Assembly (NCBI GenBank): GCA_964637565.1
Contig: CAZWTY010000102.1
Coordinates: 1-12,769 of the forward strand
DNA length: 12,769 bases
Source: DYJE01 sp964637565
GTDB lineage: Bacteria > Desulfobacterota > Desulfobacteria > Desulfobacterales > Desulfolunaceae
Reading direction: 5' to 3'
Numbering within the stretch: the first letter of the stretch is position 1; each line of letters begins with the position of its first letter. Below are positions 1-5,101 of the stretch, one piece after another. The notes beneath the pieces are model-generated. The model was not told where the DNA came from and searched no databases. It saw nothing but the letters and a program-made list of their open reading frames with translations. Both the position numbers and the translations under genes were made by a program.

Positions 1-28
1 GATCGTTTGAAAACGATCCCCATTTTTT
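1..28 (+). terminator. Possible intrinsic terminator (8-bp hairpin plus T run)
   Basis: Bases 1-8 (GATCGTTT) and 11-18 (AAACGATC) form a perfect 8-bp inverted repeat with a 2-base loop. It is followed by CCCCA and six T at 23-28. This could end a plus-strand gene lying left of the window. The T run starts several bases after the stem and the stem is AT-rich, so the call is weak, and part of the structure may lie outside the window. Confidence 0.25.
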
Positions 29-42
29 ATCCGTGCCTCCTG

Positions 43-67
43 CGGCCATCTTTTGAATAGCTGGACA
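43..67. repeat. Short palindromic repeat, copy 1 (partner at 12238-12262)
   Basis: These 25 bases match 12238-12262 in 23 positions, differing only at 49 and 58. Both differences break the palindrome that is perfect in the other copy (CCAGCTTTT-G-AAAAGCTGG), so this looks like a decayed copy. The rest of 68-166 shows no gene. The only further structure seen there is an 8-bp inverted pair, TGGGGTTA at 75-82 and TAACCCCA at 148-155. Confidence 0.55.
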
Positions 68-166
68 TACAGGTTGGGGTTATACGTTGCGACGAATGAC
101 AAATCAATTCAAATGAAAGTCAATCATGTCGAACGGTTCATTGGAATTAACCCCATAGCCTGTTTT

Positions 167-213
167 GCCAAACTTTTTCAAAAAGTTTGGCCCCCGGCAG
201 GGCCGCCGGAGGC
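167..213 (-). terminator. Composite hairpin terminator downstream of the phosphoesterase operon
   Basis: Reading the minus strand after the phosphoesterase stop, bases 213-190 form a 9-bp G+C hairpin with a 6-base loop. One pair is a G-U wobble that is valid only in minus-strand RNA. It is followed directly by a second, near-perfect palindrome (191-167, 12-bp arms, single central base 179) containing a T5 tract. The strand-specific wobble and the location 44 bases past the stop at 257 support transcription termination for the minus-strand operon. The T tract is itself inside a palindrome, which is atypical, and the pair may equally be a dispersed extragenic repeat. Confidence 0.5.
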
Positions 214-256
214 GTGAATCGGAACAGATTTTTGCCAATCACCAGAACGGCCGGTT

Positions 257-1012
257 TCAAAGCCCGGCTTCGGGATTGGCCGGCCGGATGATCCGGAGCC
301 TGATCAGAAGGCGTTCCATGGCGGTGGTTTTCTTCCATTCCACCTTGTTCCGGACCATGGACAGATGATAGTCGTTGTCCAGAAGGGCGAATCCCCGCCA
401 CACCCCGCTCACCCCGTAATACGCCGTATGCTCGTCCCGTGCGTGGTACCATTTGTGGTGGTGGCCGAACAGCCACATCTGCGGTTTGAAATGGGCCACC
501 AACTCCTCGCTCCTGGGAAACCCGGTTTCTCCGAAATGTTCGAGCCCCGGCGTGCTGGGAACCCCGATCCCCACGGGGCAGTCGTGGGTGATGATGATGT
601 CCACATCCTCCTTTGGAACAGACAGGCAGGCGTCGATCTGATGGTTGGTGATCACCGACTCCCGGGCCGTGATCATGGGATCCATGTAGGCGGCCCCGCC
701 CAGGGCGAGGAAACGGTAGCCTTCGATGGTGTGTACCGTGGCCCGGGGCAGGTAGGTGAAGTGGTCTTTGTAAATCTTCACCAGCTTGTGCATGGATTTG
801 AAATCCTCGTGGTTCCCGTCGATGCAGTACAGGGGCCGGAGAAACCGCTTCTTTTTCTTCCTGAAATAATCCTTCAGCTGGGCACTGTACAGGCCGAAAT
901 CCCCCAGGTGGATAACGCTGGTGATGGTGTGACCCAGGACGTTTTCCGCATACTCGATCTGCCGGTTTACCAGCTCGTAGTGGCAGTGGGTGTCCGAAAC
1001 GATCATGATCAT
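257..1012 (-). CDS. Calcineurin-like metallophosphoesterase
   Basis: A 251-residue cytoplasmic protein with no signal peptide or membrane segment. It carries the full set of metallophosphoesterase metal-ligand motifs in order: D7-x-H9, GD at 37-38, GNHE at 66-69, HD at 143-144 and GHHH at 183-186. It is therefore expected to be an active dinuclear metal phosphatase or phosphodiesterase; the substrate cannot be told from sequence. A basic patch (RKKKKR, 51-56) lies between motifs II and III. The start ATG (1012-1010) shares one base with the TGA stop of the large sensor upstream (TGATG), which implies translational coupling. A second in-frame ATG lies two codons later (1006). The operon position suggests that it reverses or modifies the product of the sensor's nucleotidyltransferase; that is inference. 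A hairpin terminator follows at 213-167. Confidence 0.9.
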   Translation of the reverse strand: MIMIVSDTHCHYELVNRQIEYAENVLGHTITSVIHLGDFGLYSAQLKDYFRKKKKRFLRPLYCIDGNHEDFKSMHKLVKIYKDHFTYLPRATVHTIEGYRFLALGGAAYMDPMITARESVITNHQIDACLSVPKEDVDIIITHDCPVGIGVPSTPGLEHFGETGFPRSEELVAHFKPQMWLFGHHHKWYHARDEHTAYYGVSGVWRGFALLDNDYHLSMVRNKVEWKKTTAMERLLIRLRIIRPANPEAGL

Positions 1013-3948
1013 CAGAGATTCCCCACCTGTCCTGTGAAATCGTAGCTCAACCGGACCTGGAAATTCTTGGTCTGGGCGAAGATCTCCTTGAGCAGTTTCT
1101 GCTCGATGGAGGTCAGGGTCTTGGGAAAGATGTAGTTGTTCGGGTTGTTGTTCCGGCTGGACACCGCCTCGGCCTGGATTCTCAGCCGGATCTGCATCAG
1201 GTAGCTGTAGGCCTGGACCATCTCCTGGTGGCTCTGGTCCGACAGCACTTTCAGTTCCCGGAGGGCGTCCAGGCGTCGGATGGTGTTGGCGGCCCTGATC
1301 TTGTTTTTCAGGGCGTAGATCCGGGCGAAATCCACGATGGGCATCATGGAGCTCTTGATGTCGAAGGAGCCCCGGTTCGCCCCGGAAGACTCCACGATGA
1401 AGTTTCCGAAAAGGCCGATGGGCGGAGCCATGGGCAGGATGTTCCTGGCCAGGAGCTGGAAGAACCGGTGGTTATCTCCGACGATCTGGTTGAGGTGGTC
1501 CCTCAGGGCGTCTTCAAAAGCCTCTTCCCCGTAGGCACTGCGGAAATCGAAGAAAATCTTGGTACGCAGGAGATCCTCGGCGCTGCCCATGTTCACCCAG
1601 CGGCTGAAGTACTGTTTCCAGGCGGACAGGGGCTGGCAGTACTCGGGGTTCATGGCCATGTTGTTGCCGTAGCAGAAGGTGTAGCCCGCGTCGTTCAGCC
1701 AGGTGCAGACCTTTTCCCCCATGGAGAGGAAGTAGCGGCGCACCGTCTCCTCCCGCCCGCTGTCCACGTCCTCGTAGATGATGGCGTTGTCCTGGTCCGT
1801 GTGCAGGGTCTGCTCCTCCCGGCCCTCGCTGCCGAACACGATAAAGGAAAAAGGCACCGGAGGCGGCCCCAGTTCGCTCATGGCGAATTCGATGAACTTC
1901 TCAAGGATGGTGTCGCTGACCAGGGTGGTCAGGTGGTTGATGTTCTGGGGCTTGGCCCCGCTTTCGATCAGGGTGGTGAGAAGGTAGGGCCGGGCGTTTT
2001 TCATGGCAAAGATCTCTTCCGGTGTCCGGGAATTCCTGATCCGGCAGAGCAGCACCGTGGGGGAATAGTTCTGGATGGCCAGCACATCGTCCCCGTCCAG
2101 CACGCCGTTGATTTTTCCCTGGAGGTCGGTGATGAACAGGTGGGAGACAGCGTGGCTTGTCATGGTGTGCCAGGCCTCAAAGACAGAGGACTGACCGGGC
2201 ATGGCGATCACCCCGTCGGTCATCACGTCTTCCACGGGGATATCCGAAGGCCGGGCTTCCTGGATCAGGGCCTTCCTGAGATCGTGGTGGGTGAGTACCC
2301 CCAGATCCCGGCCCCTGTCGTCCCTGACCAGCAGCACATCGGTGTTCTCTTTTTCCATGACCAGGGCGGCGTCGTGAACCGTCTGGCCGGGCTGGCAGGT
2401 GTTGACCGGACACACGTTCAGATTTTCCAGCCGCTGGTTGAAGAACATCAGGGTGCTCTGCATCTCGCTGATCAGCTTCCGGCTTTCTTCCTCCCTCTGC
2501 ACCACCTCGGTGATGTCCTCAAGGATCCCGTCAAAGTACTGCCGCCTGTCATCCGCACCGACCCGGACACCCCAGATCGAGGCGTAGAAAAGGCTCCCGT
2601 CCCTTTTCCTGAATTTCACCACCTCCCGCCTCAGCCCGCTTTCATCGGCTTTTGGGGCCAGGATCTTGTACTCGTCCCGGTTGTGATAAAGATGGATGAT
2701 GGGCGTGGAAAGCAGGGCCTCTCTGGACTCGTAGCCGAACAGCTCCACCAGGGCCGGGTTGGCCTCGATGAACCGGGGATTCCGGCCCGTGGTCATGCGG
2801 AAGAACCCCACGTTGAGGTTGTTGGCCATGGTCCGGAACTTTTCTTCGCTCTCGCCCAGTTCGTGCTCGGCTTTTTTCCGCTTGGTGATGTCCGAGACCA
2901 CCGCCATGTACCCCGCTTTTCCGCCCAGGGAAATCTCGGTGGCGGACAGGGCCACATCCAGGGTTTTCCCATATTTTGTCCTGAGCTGGGTCTCGAAGCG
3001 TTCCGGCACGCTTCGTCCGTCGATCAGGGCCAGGACATGGTCTTCCTCCTCCCGGTCATCCCGGCTGACGAAAATATCCTCCACGTTCATGCCCGAAAGG
3101 TCATCCCTGGCAAACCCTAACATGTCGGCGATGGTCTGGTTCGCATACATCAGGGACCCTTCGAGTACCATGAACATACCTTCCGCCGCCGATTCCACCA
3201 GGGTCCTGTACTTTTCCTCGGATTCACGCAAAGCTTTGAGAGCCCGCTGTTTCTCCCGGAGCGCCCGGTAACTCTGGTTGGCGATATAAGCGAGAATCAG
3301 GGCGATGATCACCAGGATCACCAGGGTGATGGCGATCAGGTCGCGGGTGATCGCGGCGATTTCCTTTTTCACGTCGTCGACGTAGATCCCGGTCCCGATG
3401 ATCCAGCCCCAGGGTGCGAAACCTTTCACATAGGAGATCTTGGGGAGAATCCGCCCTTTCTCGTCTTTCCACTGCCACATGTACTCCACGTAGCCGTGGC
3501 CCTCTTTTTCCACCACATGGACCATTTCCTGGAAGATTCTTTTGCCGTGGGGGTCCCGGTAGTCGGACAGATCCTTGCCGTTCAGGTCGGAGCGGTAGGG
3601 GTGGATCACCATGCGGGGATGCATGTCGTTGATCCAGAAATAATCTTTCATTTCCCGGCCGTAGTGGAGGTTCCGGATCTGCTCCATGGCCTGGGACTGG
3701 GCTTGCTCCCGGCTGATCAGCCCCATCTGGGCGTCGTGGTCCAGCTTGGCGAAGATATTCCAGGCCGAGGTGGTCAGTTCCCGGATCATCTCACGTTTCC
3801 GGTCCAGACTGTTTTTCTCGATGGTGGGGATGATGATCGAGAAAAACGCCGTGAGGAACAGGGCGATGGTGACGAGTGTGGGCAGAATGAACCGCACGAG
3901 AAAAGACAGAATCTGTTTTGCTTTTTCCTGATCGATCATAAGGGGCAC
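1012..3948 (-). CDS. Membrane sensor: Cache-PAS-PAS-CBS pair-DUF294 nucleotidyltransferase
   Basis: A 978-residue signalling protein. Visible order: TM1 (about 16-40), periplasmic single-Cache domain (41-198, with the FAPWGWIIGTGIYVDD ending typical of sCache), TM2 (about 201-222), coiled linker, PAS1 (246-357), PAS2 (366-484), two CBS domains (about 512-626), nucleotidyltransferase (about 640-780) and DUF294_C substrate-binding domain (about 800-965). The catalytic motif is intact: GSEGRE at 706-711 and TDQD at 717-720, with D718 and D720 as predicted metal ligands. There is no histidine kinase, GGDEF or methyl-accepting domain, so output is probably nucleotidyl transfer as in GlnD-like enzymes; the target is unknown. 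Many relatives carry a cyclic-nucleotide-binding domain ahead of the CBS pair; here Cache and PAS replace it. The start is uncertain: GTG at 3948 or ATG at 3939, neither with a strong Shine-Dalgarno sequence. The gene follows the lipoprotein gene by 105 bases and overlaps the phosphoesterase start by one base. Confidence 0.88.
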   Translation of the reverse strand: MPLMIDQEKAKQILSFLVRFILPTLVTIALFLTAFFSIIIPTIEKNSLDRKREMIRELTTSAWNIFAKLDHDAQMGLISREQAQSQAMEQIRNLHYGREMKDYFWINDMHPRMVIHPYRSDLNGKDLSDYRDPHGKRIFQEMVHVVEKEGHGYVEYMWQWKDEKGRILPKISYVKGFAPWGWIIGTGIYVDDVKKEIAAITRDLIAITLVILVIIALILAYIANQSYRALREKQRALKALRESEEKYRTLVESAAEGMFMVLEGSLMYANQTIADMLGFARDDLSGMNVEDIFVSRDDREEEDHVLALIDGRSVPERFETQLRTKYGKTLDVALSATEISLGGKAGYMAVVSDITKRKKAEHELGESEEKFRTMANNLNVGFFRMTTGRNPRFIEANPALVELFGYESREALLSTPIIHLYHNRDEYKILAPKADESGLRREVVKFRKRDGSLFYASIWGVRVGADDRRQYFDGILEDITEVVQREEESRKLISEMQSTLMFFNQRLENLNVCPVNTCQPGQTVHDAALVMEKENTDVLLVRDDRGRDLGVLTHHDLRKALIQEARPSDIPVEDVMTDGVIAMPGQSSVFEAWHTMTSHAVSHLFITDLQGKINGVLDGDDVLAIQNYSPTVLLCRIRNSRTPEEIFAMKNARPYLLTTLIESGAKPQNINHLTTLVSDTILEKFIEFAMSELGPPPVPFSFIVFGSEGREEQTLHTDQDNAIIYEDVDSGREETVRRYFLSMGEKVCTWLNDAGYTFCYGNNMAMNPEYCQPLSAWKQYFSRWVNMGSAEDLLRTKIFFDFRSAYGEEAFEDALRDHLNQIVGDNHRFFQLLARNILPMAPPIGLFGNFIVESSGANRGSFDIKSSMMPIVDFARIYALKNKIRAANTIRRLDALRELKVLSDQSHQEMVQAYSYLMQIRLRIQAEAVSSRNNNPNNYIFPKTLTSIEQKLLKEIFAQTKNFQVRLSYDFTGQVGNL

Positions 3949-4013
3949 AGGACCATGGTTTTTATAGGTTTCTCAGTTTGTCGCAAACGGAATAGAGGCT
4001 GGATCGGAAATGC

Positions 4014-4043
4014 CGGGGCGGACGCGGCCCGCCCCGTTTTTTT
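4014..4043 (+). terminator. Strong terminator-like hairpin pointing against the flanking genes
   Basis: Bases 4014-4021 (CGGGGCGG) pair with 4029-4036 (CCGCCCCG) in a perfect 8-bp stem with a 7-base loop, followed by seven T at 4037-4043. In the plus direction this is a textbook intrinsic terminator, yet both neighbours (lipoprotein ending at 4054, sensor starting at 3948) are on the minus strand. In the minus direction the hairpin is followed only by GCATTTCC, a poor U tract. It may block antisense transcription, or serve as a hairpin in the lipoprotein-sensor spacer that lowers read-through or protects the upstream transcript. Confidence 0.6.
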
Positions 4044-4053
4044 ACATGGCGAT

Positions 4054-4812
4054 TCAGAAGCTGGACGTGGCCCCGGACGTGCCGAAGGCGACAGTTTCCA
4101 TGACCATGTCCTCGCTGTCCATGTGGACCAGTCCGTTCACCGGAATTTCGCTGTGGCTCACGGATTTTCCGGTCCGGGTGATTCCCAGCACTTTCACGGC
4201 GTAGGTGAAGGAATAACAGAGAGAGGATTCGATGTACGGGGTGCTGCACGCGTCGCCCGTCATTTCGCCGATTCTCACCGTGGAACCGATCATGTCTTTG
4301 CCCATGGCCTGGGACATGGCGAAAATCTCGGCCGGAATTTCCTGGACAGGGTTGTTCCCCTCTTTCATCAGAACTTTCACGATCCGGATATTTTTCATGG
4401 TGGCGTCGAACTCCGTCTGGGACGTGGACAGGGAGCCTTTCACCGGGAAGTTGGCGTAGGTGATCTGAACCATTTTAGGCACGCCGTTGTCCATGGCGGA
4501 GAGGCTTTCCGATTCGATCACCACGGTGCTGCCTGAAACGCTGATGACTTTCATGGTGTTAAGGGTGAGGTTGCCACTGGCCCCCTTGTCCGTGGTGAGG
4601 GTGGTGACCCACTGACCGGCTTTGAGGTCCATGCGGGCCTGTTTCGATTTTCCGAGTTTTTTGGGCTGGGCAAAACGGACCTGGTCCGCCTTGGCTTTGA
4701 CCTGGGCCACCATGTCTGCGGGCGCTTTGGGTGTGACCATGTTCAACATCGACTGGCAGGATGAAAGAAGGCCGAGGGCGAGAATAGCGACGAGGATCTG
4801 TCTGAGTTTCAT
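4054..4812 (-). CDS. Predicted outer-membrane lipoprotein of unknown function
   Basis: A 252-residue protein with a short lipoprotein signal: positively charged N-terminus, hydrophobic stretch 6-16 and lipobox LSSC with the acylated cysteine at 19. Residue +2 is Gln rather than Asp, which by the Lol sorting rule favours the outer membrane. The mature part is rich in Thr/Ser and beta-prone segments, with two cysteines (189, 199) that could form a disulfide; no recognised family was identified. The start is supported by AGGGAG (4826-4821 on the minus strand) 8 bases before the ATG. It is the first gene of the minus-strand group lipoprotein - sensor - phosphoesterase, so it may be a ligand-binding or envelope partner of the sensor. 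However, the 105-base spacer with a hairpin means separate expression is also possible. Confidence 0.75.
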   Translation of the reverse strand: MKLRQILVAILALGLLSSCQSMLNMVTPKAPADMVAQVKAKADQVRFAQPKKLGKSKQARMDLKAGQWVTTLTTDKGASGNLTLNTMKVISVSGSTVVIESESLSAMDNGVPKMVQITYANFPVKGSLSTSQTEFDATMKNIRIVKVLMKEGNNPVQEIPAEIFAMSQAMGKDMIGSTVRIGEMTGDACSTPYIESSLCYSFTYAVKVLGITRTGKSVSHSEIPVNGLVHMDSEDMVMETVAFGTSGATSSF

Positions 4813-4917
4813 AAATGGGTCTCCCTGAAAAATATGAACGTTATCGATAATTTCCGTTGAAATTTCCTATCAGAAACAGCGCAAAGATCAAGGAAAAAAG
4901 GGGCGGGGGCGGTATCA

Positions 4918-5011
4918 GGTTCGATATTCGGATCGTTTCGATGGCGAACCCGATAGCGAACCCGATACCGATACCGATAGCGATAGCGATGGTTACATGC
5001 GATCGCCCTGA
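4918..5011 (+). repeat. Hexamer-array element, copy A (nine CGATAS-type units)
   Basis: A conserved leader (TTCGATATTCGGATCGTT, 4921-4938) is followed by nine tandem hexamers (4939-4992) of consensus CGATAS, with CGATGG as the first and last unit and CGAACC variants inside. The tail GGTTACATGCG...CCCTGA ends at 5011. Copies B (12271-12375) and C (12612-12734) share leader, array and tail. Copy A lacks the inverted left arm. Compared with B it has 18 extra bases in the array and 18 fewer in the tail, so the stretch from the first hexamer to CCTGA is 73 bases in both. It fills the middle of the divergent region between the lipoprotein and kinase genes. Translated on either strand it gives low-complexity dipeptide repeats and is not treated as a gene. 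Confidence 0.8.
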
Positions 5012-5020
5012 AAAAAGGGT

Positions 5021-5048
5021 TTGCCACGGTCCCCGGGTCTGATATGAC
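5021..5048 (+). promoter_or_regulatory. Candidate sigma70-type promoter for the histidine kinase
   Basis: TTGCCA (5021-5026, five of six matches to TTGACA) and TATGAC (5043-5048, four of six to TATAAT) are separated by 16 bases. They lie 54 bases before the kinase ATG and just after the tail of hexamer element A. The assignment rests on consensus match only. Confidence 0.3.
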
Positions 5049-5101
5049 ATGGATGAACGTCCGCTGAAGTCCTCAACTTTCGTCGCCTTACAAGAGGGAC
5101 C

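Noticed and set aside
1228..3120. Long plus-strand open frame of 630 codons opposite the sensor
   Set aside because: It is a GC-driven shadow: the minus-strand frame has continuous recognisable domains, while the plus-strand product is low in order and matches no family.
3496..4536. Plus-strand open frame of 346 codons over the sensor start and lipoprotein
   Set aside because: It spans two minus-strand genes and the terminator-like hairpin, with a His/Val/Gly-rich product typical of antisense frames.
4841..4850. Palindrome TTATCGATAA upstream of the lipoprotein as an operator
   Set aside because: Ten bases of AT-rich palindrome are too short to claim without a second copy or a known regulator.
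4939..4992. Hexamer arrays as a CRISPR array
   Set aside because: Units are contiguous 6-mers without spacers, and no cas genes are present.
4809..5027. Small minus-strand frame with an Arg-Tyr repeat peptide
   Set aside because: The peptide is a direct translation of hexamer array A and overlaps the lipoprotein start region; no evidence of selection on the peptide.
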